From Elusimicrobiota bacterium (GTDB lineage Bacteria; CG03; SLGR01; PWQF01), in NCBI GenBank assembly GCA_003557485.1, contig PWOI01000078.1, positions 1 to 60,499 on the forward strand: 60,499 bases of DNA. Direction: 5' to 3'. Positions 1-10,810 of the stretch are shown in pieces. Under the pieces are notes generated by a model that saw nothing but the letters and a program-made list of their open reading frames with translations, searched no databases and was not told the origin of the DNA. A program made the translations under genes and the position numbers. Each line of letters opens with the position of its first letter. Within the stretch, counting starts at the first letter, position 1.

Positions 1-1
1 C

Positions 2-778
2 CTCATTGAATGGGATTATATTGGAGAACTTAAAGAAGTTGTCCTTGTTGTTGACCCCCTGCTAAGCAAAGAAATATCAGGCAACATTCTTTTTACCGCG
101 GAATTTCTTGATATAGATGAAATCACTAAAACTGAATTTGACCCGGATTACAATTATGGAATACTTGATGCAGGCAGTATGGGTGTTTTTGATATCGGGG
201 AAGCTTCCGGCATTACAAGTCGTATTTATGACGAGAAAAGAGACAAGTATGTAATAAAGTTTGATTTTAAAGTTGACGGCGATTCAGTTGTAGGCGTTTG
301 GACCCAAAACTATCCATTGGATATCTCTCCTGACCGATATGATGCCGTAAGAGCAGGGGTATACTCACCGTCTCAACGGGCGGCAGATTCTGTTTGGGTC
401 AAACTTGAAATTAAAGGCGATACGGGACAGCAGGACATCCCACTTGAACTTTCTAAGGGATGGGCGATCTTTAAGGAACCGATACAGTGGAATAAAGTTG
501 GATCTCTGAGGGAAGTTGTATTTGTTGTTTATCCTCAATCAACAATTAATTTTCAGGTCAGCCAGTTCGCAAGCCCTGTAGATCACGCGCCAAGCGCACC
601 TGAAGCTGTTGAGGGAACTTTACTGCTTGATATCGAATTTGAAACTCTTAACTTAATGGAAAAAACTGAGGGCAAACTATTTTTGGTATTTATGTTCGGA
701 TTTATTTTAACATTTCTCACTGGAACCGGACATAAAATTTTTGGACGCGGCAGAAAAAAGAATGTGAAAGACAAATGA
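2..778 (+). CDS. Partial CDS (5' end outside window): exported protein with C-terminal TM anchor, possibly degenerate CBM-like
   Basis: Reading frame is open from base 2 (LIEWDYIGELKEVVLVVDPL...) through the listed ATG at 179; C-terminal hydrophobic helix LFLVFMFGFILTFLTG followed by basic tail GRGRKKNVKDK. Confidence 0.6.
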   Translation, partial: LIEWDYIGELKEVVLVVDPLLSKEISGNILFTAEFLDIDEITKTEFDPDYNYGILDAGSMGVFDIGEASGITSRIYDEKRDKYVIKFDFKVDGDSVVGVWTQNYPLDISPDRYDAVRAGVYSPSQRAADSVWVKLEIKGDTGQQDIPLELSKGWAIFKEPIQWNKVGSLREVVFVVYPQSTINFQVSQFASPVDHAPSAPEAVEGTLLLDIEFETLNLMEKTEGKLFLVFMFGFILTFLTGTGHKIFGRGRKKNVKDK

Positions 779-984
779 ATAATAACTCTATAGGAATTTC
801 TTATCCGGCCGGAGGCAGGCTAAAAGGATTTAAACTGGACTTTTTATACGGCATATATACTCTTCTTATTGCTGCTTCGGCAATAGGAATATACATCCTT
901 GGAGCTGTATACAGAACAATGAGTGTTTTTGATGTCAACCTGACTATCATGACGATAGCTTTTACCGGAACACTTGCTGTGTAG
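775..984 (+). CDS. N-terminal membrane segment of the GH94-type protein, ended by an in-frame TAG
   Basis: 69 codons, 4-nt overlap with upstream gene, one TM helix; same frame as 994..6297 and separated from it by TAG ATA TTA AAA only. Confidence 0.55.
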   Translation: MNNNSIGISYPAGGRLKGFKLDFLYGIYTLLIAASAIGIYILGAVYRTMSVFDVNLTIMTIAFTGTLAV

Positions 985-993
985 ATATTAAAA

Positions 994-3900
994 ATGGGAC
1001 TTACCGGAAGAGGTTTGACTCCGGCGGAAGTATTTCAGAATTTTATTATCGCGGGTGTTATTTCAGCCACTTCAACTCCCAAGGCGCTGCTTCAGGTCCC
1101 GGGATCTTTCTCTCAAATATTTAATATAAGCCATATGACAGCTGCAATTGCGTTTACCATCTACTTTACGGTAAACGCCGCATATCTGGCAGTAAAGAAG
1201 AAACATGTAAAAACCCTGACCGGAATAATGATCCTGGGGACACCCTACCTGACCGGATGGCTACTTTTACTTGGAAACCCGGGATTTTTAAGACATATTA
1301 CCGGACTGCTGACATCAGGCGTTTTCTGGAAACATCCGGTTTTTCTTGAAATAACCGGGCGGTTACTTATTGTTTTTCTATTTAATGAAGTTGTTACCAA
1401 TGTAATACGACTGGCTACTAAGTCCGAAGTTCTGAAATCGTTTAAAGCTCACCTTTATTTATTCCTTATATCCCTTGCGGTCTGTCTCTCTCCGTATATA
1501 GCAGACGCAGGTTCTACCACAGCAGTAGCCGCCATGCCTTTTGCATGGCAATCCCTTATTGCGATTATAACTACAGTGCTGTCACACGGACCCCTTTGGG
1601 GAGTGACCTACCTTCTCACGGGAATGCTGTTGGACGGGGCCCAGGGCACTGCGCCTTCACAGGAAACTATTGCAGGAAATATTTCAAGGGGAATAAAAAA
1701 AGGAATGGCATTCAGCGGCATTTTTATGACGCTTTTATACCTTTTGAGAATGGTTTTAGCAGCTGACACTTCACAATTTTTAATAAACGCTCTACCTGTA
1801 ATCATAGGCACTGCTGCAGGGGCTCTTATTTTTCCATTTATAAAGAATGTAATTGAAACCTTTGACGGCAGTAAACCTTTCTTCATAAGGCTTCGTTACT
1901 CTTACCGCAACTGGATACTCTATCTGCGCGGTGCTGTATTCGGTTTCGGGATGGCATACGGAATAACTATCGGAATGTTTGATCTTCCCATGTCCTCAAG
2001 AATACCTTACGGACTGGCTGTGGGAATAGCTGCTTCCGGGCTGATCAGCCTTATCAGGGATGTGATTTACAAAGTCAGGGGGCAGGGAGATATACAGACC
2101 TGGAAACTTTATTTTTTTGATACTCTTATCGGCGGTTTTGTGGGTAGCGCCCTTGCTTTTTATCTTGACACTGCGCAGGTCCCGGTTGTCATTGAAAAAT
2201 TCTACCAGTATACAACCGCAGGTTTTGAAGGCCGGCCATACATAACATTTCCTTTGCTGAACAAATGGGGAATGATTGACCTGGGTGTCTATGCCGGCGG
2301 GGTAAAACTTCTTTATACCGAAGCTCTTGCGGGTGTTCTGAACTGGTCAGTGGCTGCCTGGCTTTTTGCAATTAACCGCGTATTAATGGAAGCATATTTT
2401 AAAAAGGACAAGTCGGTAATTAAAAACTTTTTTTCAAAGGAAGGGGCAGTGGACCTTGTAAAACACCTTGTGCGGGTCATGCGATGGGGACTTTGGATGG
2501 CGCCGATTATTTTTACTTTTCTTCGTATGATGCCCGAACCTACCTGGTATAACCAGGACGGACTTGTAAGGACATTTTTTGCTACTATTCAGAGCATAAC
2601 AAGTTCAACAGAATCATTCCATATCTGGAGCCTGAATGTTTTCCTTTATATTTTGATTTATGACTTTTTCCGGATTCTTATCTGGATAGATCATATGGGC
2701 CTTCGTGTTGCCACCCTTGTCAACTGGAGCTTTTTAGGGCTTGACCGCCTTGATGATAAAATTGCGCGCTTTATCGGCCCCATAACCGCCCAGAAATATA
2801 TACCGGAGGGAGTAAAACGTTTTGTAACATGGGCTCCACTGCTTATACCGTTTTATATGCCTGCCGGCGAAGCATGGGACTATCTTTGGACTTCTTCTCA
2901 GGCGATGCGTACGGCTCCAATGTACAGAACACTTCTTGATTTCTTTGGAACGCTTTCAGGAAACCAGATGTTTTTATTTTCCCTGGGGGCGCTTTTCCTG
3001 ACAACAGGAGCTTTTTCCGGGGCAAGATTCCTGAAGTCTAAAAGAAAAAAGAAAAAAACTTATACCCTCCGCAGCGGAGATTACAGCGTACGTGTTAATG
3101 AAAACGGCAGCCTTTACAGCTCCATCAGAAAGGAAGTATATAATAAATGGCAATCCCAGACTGATATTTTTGAATATGATATCAGCCGCCGTTCGTACGA
3201 CATAATAGATCCGTGCGGAAGAACGCTCTTTATAAAGGACAATGAAAACAACGGAGACTATTGGCCGGTAGCCGGGAATTATCCTGAAGACAAGTTTCAA
3301 AAATCGCATATTACCAGAAAAAATAACCGTATTAGTCTGGTTAATGTTCAAAACGGTATTAAAACAACTGTTAACATATCCATACCGGAAAAACGTCTCC
3401 ATGCTGAATTGTGGGACATAAAGATTGAAAACCTGACTGAAAGGAACCGCTCCATTAAACTTATTCCTTACCTGGAATGGGTCTTAAACAGTCCTAATGA
3501 CGACGTTTTCAACCCGCAATATACAAAAATGTTTTCTCAGGTAGAATACAATGCAGAATCAAATGCCATACTCTCATGGGAAAAGAAGAAGAAAATAATG
3601 GGATTCATGGCTATGGATGCTAGACCGGAGGGTTTTCTAAATTACAGGCTTGATTTTATAGGAAGAGCACGAAGTATCTGGAAACCCGAAGCGTTGGATA
3701 CCCTGGACTTTATGCAGCCGGCTGACACCCCCGGTTATCCTACGTTTGACCCCATAGGTTCAATGCTTATAGATTCTAATCTTAAATCCGGCGGAACAAA
3801 AAATTTCAAACTTATTATAGGATGCGCAGACAACAAAGATGAAGCGCTTTCTGTAATAAACAGAATAATAAAACCTGACGGACTTTCGGAAAATACTGCA

Positions 3901-6297
3901 GAAAGAATAAATACGGAAAAAAAGAGGCCACTTATCGGTCATGGCAAAATTCCTGCCGGCACCCCGCAGCCGTATCACAGCTACATAAATAACGGAAACA
4001 GCATGATTGTGAAAACGCCATATACACCCAGGCCATTTGACCATCAGATGTCTAATAAATTCAGCCATTCGGTTATGCTTACCAACAGGGGCCTGCACAC
4101 AACCTGCAACCATAATTCCCAGCAGAACCGCCTGACTCCTGACTGCGCAGATATTGTCACCCGCGAGATACCGGGTGAAGCATTCTATATATATGATATT
4201 GATTACGGCGACTGGCATTCTCCCACATATCATCCGCTGAACAATCCAGAAGCAGATTATGAAACAGAATTCAGCGTTGATGGAACCGCTGTTTACAGAA
4301 TGTCGCGCAAGGACATTGAAACTGAGCTGACTGTCTTTGTTCCGCCCGATGAGCCGGCCGGAATATATATGCTTAAAATTAAAAATAACAATGACTCACC
4401 AAAGAGACTGAGAATTTCTCCCTATTTCCAGATGGTGCTGGGTTTTGTCCCTTCACAGGGGCAGCCGGGTGCGTCGATGCCAGCCGGCCTCACTATAAAA
4501 AAAGACGGAAATAACGGGGCTTTGTACTTTGAAAATCCTTCAAACAGTTTCCGTCGCGGACCTGCATTTGTTTCGATGACAGTAAAGCCTGAAGTAACCG
4601 AAACACAAAGAGGAAAATTTTTCGGCGCCGGACGAGGGATAGACAATCCTGTACTGCTTCATCACGGAAAACCGGATTTATCATCCAATGATTATAAAAG
4701 GCCCATAGCTGCTTTGCTTAAAACTATAGTGGTTGCGCCGGGTCAGGAGTACACACTGGCAGCAATTATGGGTCAGACTGATACACAGAAAGATGCCGAA
4801 AGGATAGTACATAAGTACAGAGACCTTAAAAGTGTCAGATCCGCTCTTACTGAAACCCGCGACTGGTGGAACAACCTGATGTCAACTGTGGAAGTTCAGA
4901 CTAACAAGGAAGAGTTTGATCACATGTTGAACTGGCTTAAATACCAGGACATAGTTGACCGGGTATGGTCCAGAAGAGGGTTCTATCAGTCCAGCGGAGC
5001 TTACGGGTACCGCGACCAGCTTCAGGATACAATAAACATAATGTGGGTAGACCCTAAAATGGCCCGCAACCAGATTATACTCCATGCATCCCAGCAATTC
5101 ATAGAGGGAGATGTTTTCCACTGGTTTTTTACACTCCCGGACGGAAGTACAGCCTTCGCATGCCGCAGCAACGCTTCCGACAACCTGCTGTGGCTAGTTT
5201 GGGGTACTGTAGAGTATATTAAATCTACAGGTGACTATTCTATACTGGATGAAGTCACATCCTATGTATATTCAGAGGACCCCTTTGAGAAACTTCCTAA
5301 AAATCCTCACGGAGTAGGAGGGCTCTATGGAAGATCAACACGTTCGGACACTATATACAGGCACTGTTTGAAATCAATAGATCTTGTTTTTAATAATAGA
5401 ACAGGTATCAACGGCCTTCCGCTTATACAGACAGGTGACTGGAATGACGGCCTTGATGAAATAGGCAGCCAGGGTAAGGGCGAAAGTGTATGGCTGGGTA
5501 TTTTCCTTTTCTACAGCCTCACGGAAATGCTTCCTGTTATTGAAAAGAGGGATGGAAAAAAACAAAGGGATTACTATGAAGGAAAGCTTAACGGGCTTAA
5601 AGACTCCATAGAAAAAACCTGGAGAGAAGACCGGTATCTGAGAGCCTTCCATGATGATGGAACAGAAATAGGTATTAAGGGAAGCGGAATATGGGAAATT
5701 GACGCTCTTACTGCAGCCTGGGCCGTCATATCCGGGGTAAACCCTGAACGTTCGGAGATAATGTTTAATACAGCCCTAGATGTTCTTGAAAAAGGAAACC
5801 AGATTCTTCTTGGCTGGCCGGCTCTTAATGAAGACAGTAAACCTTACCTTGGAAGAAGCTGCGTTTATCCTGCCGGTGTACGGGAAAACGGTATGTATTG
5901 CCATGGAGTCCAGTGGCTGATACAAGCGGCAAGGATACTTGCGCGAAAGCATGAACAGCAGGGCAACACCGCTAAAGCCGACGAGTACAGGCAGACTACT
6001 TACAGACTGTGGAGGAAAATCACCCCTGTTGCCCATACTACTCCTGAAGAAATTGAAGTCTACGGCGGCCAGCCCAACAAACAGCAGGCAGATGTTTTGA
6101 CAAATTTTGATCCCGGAAGAATGATCTGGAACGGTTACACAGGTTCGGGAGGATGGCTTTTCAGGGATGCGATTGAAGGCGTTATAGGAGCATCTCTGAA
6201 AGAAAACAAGCCCGTTATGCCTGAAGACCTTGAGAAACCCCGGGGAGAACTTAAAATAATTAAATTAAAGCGGGATATAAAAAGAAGCCCGCTCTAA
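994..6297 (+). CDS. Polytopic membrane protein with C-terminal GH94 domain (cyclic beta-1,2-glucan synthase C-terminal half / glycoside phosphorylase-like)
   Basis: About 700 aa of TM helices, two beta-sandwich modules, then GH94-type (alpha/alpha)6 motifs YRDQLQDTINIMWVDP, GDWNDGLDEIG, GWPALNED, YPAGVRENGMYCHGVQWLIQA. Confidence 0.8.
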   Translation: MGLTGRGLTPAEVFQNFIIAGVISATSTPKALLQVPGSFSQIFNISHMTAAIAFTIYFTVNAAYLAVKKKHVKTLTGIMILGTPYLTGWLLLLGNPGFLRHITGLLTSGVFWKHPVFLEITGRLLIVFLFNEVVTNVIRLATKSEVLKSFKAHLYLFLISLAVCLSPYIADAGSTTAVAAMPFAWQSLIAIITTVLSHGPLWGVTYLLTGMLLDGAQGTAPSQETIAGNISRGIKKGMAFSGIFMTLLYLLRMVLAADTSQFLINALPVIIGTAAGALIFPFIKNVIETFDGSKPFFIRLRYSYRNWILYLRGAVFGFGMAYGITIGMFDLPMSSRIPYGLAVGIAASGLISLIRDVIYKVRGQGDIQTWKLYFFDTLIGGFVGSALAFYLDTAQVPVVIEKFYQYTTAGFEGRPYITFPLLNKWGMIDLGVYAGGVKLLYTEALAGVLNWSVAAWLFAINRVLMEAYFKKDKSVIKNFFSKEGAVDLVKHLVRVMRWGLWMAPIIFTFLRMMPEPTWYNQDGLVRTFFATIQSITSSTESFHIWSLNVFLYILIYDFFRILIWIDHMGLRVATLVNWSFLGLDRLDDKIARFIGPITAQKYIPEGVKRFVTWAPLLIPFYMPAGEAWDYLWTSSQAMRTAPMYRTLLDFFGTLSGNQMFLFSLGALFLTTGAFSGARFLKSKRKKKKTYTLRSGDYSVRVNENGSLYSSIRKEVYNKWQSQTDIFEYDISRRSYDIIDPCGRTLFIKDNENNGDYWPVAGNYPEDKFQKSHITRKNNRISLVNVQNGIKTTVNISIPEKRLHAELWDIKIENLTERNRSIKLIPYLEWVLNSPNDDVFNPQYTKMFSQVEYNAESNAILSWEKKKKIMGFMAMDARPEGFLNYRLDFIGRARSIWKPEALDTLDFMQPADTPGYPTFDPIGSMLIDSNLKSGGTKNFKLIIGCADNKDEALSVINRIIKPDGLSENTAERINTEKKRPLIGHGKIPAGTPQPYHSYINNGNSMIVKTPYTPRPFDHQMSNKFSHSVMLTNRGLHTTCNHNSQQNRLTPDCADIVTREIPGEAFYIYDIDYGDWHSPTYHPLNNPEADYETEFSVDGTAVYRMSRKDIETELTVFVPPDEPAGIYMLKIKNNNDSPKRLRISPYFQMVLGFVPSQGQPGASMPAGLTIKKDGNNGALYFENPSNSFRRGPAFVSMTVKPEVTETQRGKFFGAGRGIDNPVLLHHGKPDLSSNDYKRPIAALLKTIVVAPGQEYTLAAIMGQTDTQKDAERIVHKYRDLKSVRSALTETRDWWNNLMSTVEVQTNKEEFDHMLNWLKYQDIVDRVWSRRGFYQSSGAYGYRDQLQDTINIMWVDPKMARNQIILHASQQFIEGDVFHWFFTLPDGSTAFACRSNASDNLLWLVWGTVEYIKSTGDYSILDEVTSYVYSEDPFEKLPKNPHGVGGLYGRSTRSDTIYRHCLKSIDLVFNNRTGINGLPLIQTGDWNDGLDEIGSQGKGESVWLGIFLFYSLTEMLPVIEKRDGKKQRDYYEGKLNGLKDSIEKTWREDRYLRAFHDDGTEIGIKGSGIWEIDALTAAWAVISGVNPERSEIMFNTALDVLEKGNQILLGWPALNEDSKPYLGRSCVYPAGVRENGMYCHGVQWLIQAARILARKHEQQGNTAKADEYRQTTYRLWRKITPVAHTTPEEIEVYGGQPNKQQADVLTNFDPGRMIWNGYTGSGGWLFRDAIEGVIGASLKENKPVMPEDLEKPRGELKIIKLKRDIKRSPL

Positions 6298-6398
6298 TAC
6301 AAATTATGAGCTTTGAAAAAAAATCCATTCTGTATCATATTTATATCATGGTTATTTAAGAATGTATTTTTGAGCTAGTAAAGAAAGGATTTTTTCAA

Positions 6399-8870
6399 AT
6401 GGTTTATTTATCAAAAATTATTATTATTGCCTATACTCTTCTGAGCATTGCAGGGTTTACCGTAAAAGCAGAGGAAATCCTCCTGATTGATGACTTCAGA
6501 AACGACCGCAGGGTAAACCTGCTTAATTCGCAGACTGGCCCCTGGGAAATGGACCCGCAGGATGAATCGGAATGGGCCTGCTGCCAGGCAGTTACAACCG
6601 AGAGAGACGGGCAGGAAACAAGAGCCCTTAAAATAGAATATAAAGTGTTTCCGGGAGCTTTCAACGGCTATTTCACAAAACTAAACGGAGTAGACGGAAG
6701 GTCCTATGAAAGACTGGAATTTTACGTGAAAGGGGGAGAAAGATTTCCCCGGCGCTTTAAACTGGAACTTAAGAATAAGGCGGGAGAAACGGGTAACTAC
6801 TATGTTTCGTCAATATCCGAAGACTGGGAAAAATATTCTGTGCCCTTTTACCAGTTCAGGGGGCTCAGAGATTTATCCGGACTTGATGAACTTGTAATTG
6901 TTTTTGAAGGAAATGTCGTCGGTGAACCCGAGGGTTCAATTTATATTGACAATCTTAAGCTGTCCGGCAGCAGAGAGAGGCATATAAAAGTATCCCAAAA
7001 AATACAAGACGAACAGCTTAAAAAACGCGGCGAAATAGATACTCTTCTTGCTATGGGGGAAGATGACCTCCTTGAAACAATATCAAAAAAAGTCTTTAAT
7101 TACTTCTGGGAAGAGACTGATCCGCAAACCGGCTTTATAAGAGACCGGTCGCGTACAAATGTCCCATCCAGTATAGCGGCAACCGGTTTCGGCCTGGCCG
7201 CAATATCTATAGGAGTCCATAGGGGATGGGTTGATTACGACAGGGCCCGGGAAAGAGTTATTAAAACTTTAAAAAACATCAAAAACAAGGCAGAAGGGCA
7301 TAAGGGTTATTTTTATCATTTCATTGATATGAGAACGGGAAAGAGAGCCTGGCAATGCGAACTTTCTTCGGTTGATACGGCTTTGCTTTTCGGCGGTATT
7401 ATAGTTGCCCGTGAGTATTTCGAATGTAACGAAATAACCGAATTGGCTGATGAACTCTACTATGCGGTAGAATGGCCCTTTATGGTAGAACCCAATACTA
7501 AGGGAGTTTATATGGGATGGGACCCGGAAAACGGTTTCGATGAGTATATATTGTGGGACATGTACGGGGAACAGATGTTAATGTATATACTGGGGCTGGG
7601 TTCTCCGACACATCCTTTTCCGCAGGAAACCTGGCATTCATTCCGGCGCCCCGTAAAGCTCTATGACGATATTGCCTATATCTATTGCGAAAGCGAGTCT
7701 CTTTTTGTATATCTCTTCTCCCATGCATTTATTGATTTCCGGGATAAGCATGATGATTACGCCGATTATTGGGTCAACAACAAAAACGCCGTAAAGGCGC
7801 ATATAGCCTTCTGCCGCAACAATCCGCTGGGGTTTGAAGTATTTGAAAAAGGATTATGGGGGATTTCGGCAAGCGACGGCCCTGACGGCTATAGAAATTA
7901 CGGGGCGACTGTCTTCACCACAGACGGGACCATAGCCCCTTATTCCGTACCCGGTTCCTATCCCTTTGTTCCCGAGGAAGCGCTGAGTACAATACGGCTT
8001 ATGGTTGATCTCTACGGGGAAAACATATGGGATGCTAACCGCTACGGTTTCGTAAGCGCTTTTAATCCTGAAAGAAACTGGTACTCGGGGGAATTTATTG
8101 GCATAGACCTGGGAATAATGCTTCTTATGATGGAAAACTACAGGAGCGAGTTCATCTGGGATCATTTTATGCGTAATGAATATGTTCAGCGCGGTATGGA
8201 GAAGGCCGGTTTTCGCGAGGGGACAAAAGAAATTGAGTATGACCCCGCTGATATGGAACAAATAGGGCTTGACAGGAGATCATACACTGCCAGAAGAATA
8301 GACAGCCATCAAGAACTTACTGAAGATGACTTTACCAGTATGGATGATACTATGTTCGAATTCGGAAAAACCGATTACCGCGGAGACCTCCAGGCTGAGT
8401 TTGCGCTGGGATGGAACCCCGAATACCTCTTTGTAACTGCAAATGTAAAGACTGACATTGTTATAGCTGATATGCCCCCCAACCGCATCTATCAGCATGA
8501 CTCCGTTGAAATATTTATTTCACCCAATGAATTTCTGACCTGGGCCTACCCGACGCACTTCCAGATTGGTTTTTCACCGTCAGGCCCGGATAACGTTCCG
8601 CAGGTATATTCTTATTTTCAGAATGAAATTCCGGAAAATTACGTAACAGTTGAATCGGAAATAACAGACCGGGGATATATAATAAACGCCGCGGTACAGT
8701 GGGAATACCTTCGCATTAACCCTGAAGCCAGAAACACAATAGGGTTTTCACTTGCGGTCCATGATATGGAAAGACCGCGCAGGGACGGCGCCGGCGGCGC
8801 AAAACTTAACTGGGCATTCAGCCAGACACCGGCAGGAATTCTTCTGGGAGAGCTTATACTTCAACAGTGA
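6399..8870 (+). CDS. Secreted glycoamylase-domain (PF10091 / GH144-like) hydrolase with N-terminal CBM-like and C-terminal CBM9-like domains
   Basis: Signal peptide; N-terminal jelly-roll-like domain ending YIDNLKL; core TDPQTGFIRDRS...YGFVSAFNPERNWYSGEFIGIDLGIMLLMMENYRS; C-terminal SVEIFISPNEF...FQIGFSPSG. Confidence 0.75.
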   Translation: MVYLSKIIIIAYTLLSIAGFTVKAEEILLIDDFRNDRRVNLLNSQTGPWEMDPQDESEWACCQAVTTERDGQETRALKIEYKVFPGAFNGYFTKLNGVDGRSYERLEFYVKGGERFPRRFKLELKNKAGETGNYYVSSISEDWEKYSVPFYQFRGLRDLSGLDELVIVFEGNVVGEPEGSIYIDNLKLSGSRERHIKVSQKIQDEQLKKRGEIDTLLAMGEDDLLETISKKVFNYFWEETDPQTGFIRDRSRTNVPSSIAATGFGLAAISIGVHRGWVDYDRARERVIKTLKNIKNKAEGHKGYFYHFIDMRTGKRAWQCELSSVDTALLFGGIIVAREYFECNEITELADELYYAVEWPFMVEPNTKGVYMGWDPENGFDEYILWDMYGEQMLMYILGLGSPTHPFPQETWHSFRRPVKLYDDIAYIYCESESLFVYLFSHAFIDFRDKHDDYADYWVNNKNAVKAHIAFCRNNPLGFEVFEKGLWGISASDGPDGYRNYGATVFTTDGTIAPYSVPGSYPFVPEEALSTIRLMVDLYGENIWDANRYGFVSAFNPERNWYSGEFIGIDLGIMLLMMENYRSEFIWDHFMRNEYVQRGMEKAGFREGTKEIEYDPADMEQIGLDRRSYTARRIDSHQELTEDDFTSMDDTMFEFGKTDYRGDLQAEFALGWNPEYLFVTANVKTDIVIADMPPNRIYQHDSVEIFISPNEFLTWAYPTHFQIGFSPSGPDNVPQVYSYFQNEIPENYVTVESEITDRGYIINAAVQWEYLRINPEARNTIGFSLAVHDMERPRRDGAGGAKLNWAFSQTPAGILLGELILQQ

Positions 8871-10810
8871 AAAAGACAGCTATATTACTTTTTCTAGTCA
8901 GCTTTTTGTTCCGTTATGCGGACGCCGATAGGGTTTTAATTGACACTATTCACCCCGACAATTGGAATGTTGCAACAGAAACTGACACGATTACTTCCAG
9001 TTATGACGAAAGTGCTGATTGGATGAAAGTAGAATATGAACTTGACGGTGGAAAATGGATAGCTGTTTATCCCTCAACAAACACCAAAGAAAGGGAAATG
9101 GGACTTCTGAATGCCTCTGCCGGAGATGCAGTAAGCTTCCGGGCCAGGGGAACCGGTTTTACGAATAACTTACAGATTCAAATTCACGATTCCAACGGCA
9201 ACGTGCATGCGCGCAATATTAATAATATAACAGGTTTAACCCGGTGGAATAAATTTGTGGTTCCTTTTGATTCTCTTGATATCTGGGAGGGAGAAAGCCT
9301 TCAAAAAGAAAAAATCACAAAAATGGCTTTTGCCGTTACACCTTCAGACGGGAGATACGGGACAGTAACTATTGATGACATAAAGTCATACCGGCTCCAG
9401 ACTCCTGAAAAACTAACCGTAAGCAGCTTCGATTTCGGAACACCGCCCAACGAACTCGGCGGCAATGAAGGGGAGATGTCACATGATGGTCTATATGATC
9501 CTGATGTTTCATACAGCAGGGATACGGCTAACGGGGGTATCTTCTCTTTGAAACTTGATTATGATTTACCTTCTGACTGGTGCGGATACTGGATCCATCT
9601 TGGACCCGACGAAGACCCGGATGAGGGGAATGAAGATATTAAACATCTGGATGTTTCAGGATATACCTCTCTGGATTTTTATATTAAAACCACCGTACCA
9701 GGATTAAACATAAAAATTGAAGTAGAGGATGAGGACGGTAAAGATGAAGCACTGCTCAATGATCATCTTGCCGGTGGCGCCACTACATCCTGGCAATCCG
9801 TAAGTATTCCTGTAAGCTCTTTTACAGCTGTTGACAGCAGTAAATTAATAACTCTTGCATTTGTTATTGACGACACCCCATCCAGCGGTACGGTTTACAT
9901 AGATGAAATAATGTTCGTAACAGGGGATCCCTATACCGGCGGCTCGGAAGAAGTGCTTGATCCAATGGATATGCCTGCCCGTATTTCCGGCTGGCAGAAT
10001 TTTGGACTTGATGAAGACAGCGGCATTACAAAAACCTCTCTTGAAAGCGTTGCCGGCCGAAAGGGCGGCAATGCCATAAGACTGAACTATGAATTCAATA
10101 GGAAGTCCGGCGCTCGGGAAACCGACTGGGTTGTAATGGAAAGGGACTGGGGGCTTAATTTTTCCAAAGCTACTCACTTCGGCCTGGAATACCGCGGGCG
10201 AGGAGATTCAAATAACCTGGAATTTAAAATTGCCGATAAAAACGGTACAATTTACTGGCGCAAATTCTTTTCTATTACAGATACAGGCGGAGAATGGAAA
10301 GAACTTGTAATACCCGTTAAAGAACTCGTACTGTTTGAAAAAGGAAGTGATAACGGGAATGTTTTTACTGCCCTGGACCTTACTAAAATAAACAAGTTTG
10401 AGTTTGCTGTTTCAGGAAAGGAAGGTTCAAAAGGATTGATCGAATTTAGAAACCTTGCAGCTTACTACAGCAGCGATTTCAGTGAAAAGCGCAGAGGCAA
10501 AATTCTAGAGGAAGTGAAAGTTACAAACAACCCTTTTGCGCCCAACAGCGACGGCATTAAAGATACCACGGAATTTATTTATATTCTTTCTACTTTTGCA
10601 ACCGTAGAACTTCAAATTTTCTCCCTCAAAGGAGACTTGATATATGATGACGACACAACTTTTTTTGTAAGAGGTAAAAACTCCTTTAAATGGGACGGGA
10701 AAGATAATTCGGGAAAATTAGTCCCGAACGGCCTTTATTTTTACGTTCTTGAAGCTAACTGCGTTGTTAGCTCTGATATTTTTAAACATGTGATAGCGGT
10801 TATACGATGA
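8867..10810 (+). CDS. Exported protein with three CBM11/CIA30-like domains and a C-terminal FlgD-like Ig domain
   Basis: Signal peptide; three repeats ending in D(D/E)I/NLAAY-type strands (TIDDIKSY, YIDEIMF, EFRNLAAY); C-terminal NPFAPNSDGIKD...WDGKDNSGKLVPNGLYFYVLEA. Confidence 0.65.
   Translation: MKKTAILLFLVSFLFRYADADRVLIDTIHPDNWNVATETDTITSSYDESADWMKVEYELDGGKWIAVYPSTNTKEREMGLLNASAGDAVSFRARGTGFTNNLQIQIHDSNGNVHARNINNITGLTRWNKFVVPFDSLDIWEGESLQKEKITKMAFAVTPSDGRYGTVTIDDIKSYRLQTPEKLTVSSFDFGTPPNELGGNEGEMSHDGLYDPDVSYSRDTANGGIFSLKLDYDLPSDWCGYWIHLGPDEDPDEGNEDIKHLDVSGYTSLDFYIKTTVPGLNIKIEVEDEDGKDEALLNDHLAGGATTSWQSVSIPVSSFTAVDSSKLITLAFVIDDTPSSGTVYIDEIMFVTGDPYTGGSEEVLDPMDMPARISGWQNFGLDEDSGITKTSLESVAGRKGGNAIRLNYEFNRKSGARETDWVVMERDWGLNFSKATHFGLEYRGRGDSNNLEFKIADKNGTIYWRKFFSITDTGGEWKELVIPVKELVLFEKGSDNGNVFTALDLTKINKFEFAVSGKEGSKGLIEFRNLAAYYSSDFSEKRRGKILEEVKVTNNPFAPNSDGIKDTTEFIYILSTFATVELQIFSLKGDLIYDDDTTFFVRGKNSFKWDGKDNSGKLVPNGLYFYVLEANCVVSSDIFKHVIAVIR

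Noticed and set aside
2974-3402. 142-aa minus-strand ORF (and others such as 3760-4233, 7854-8261, 12252-12689, 14130-14706)
   Set aside because: All lie fully antisense to well-supported coding genes, have no recognisable motifs or start signals, and fit codon-bias shadow ORFs.
994-6297. Possible genetic-code change (TAG as sense codon)
   Set aside because: TAG terminates several other well-supported genes in the same window, so global reassignment is not supported; kept only as a local amber-codon finding.
6313-6340. Promoter-like TTGAAA-N16-TCATAT upstream of 6399
   Set aside because: Poor -10 match in very AT-rich intergenic DNA; cannot be distinguished from chance.
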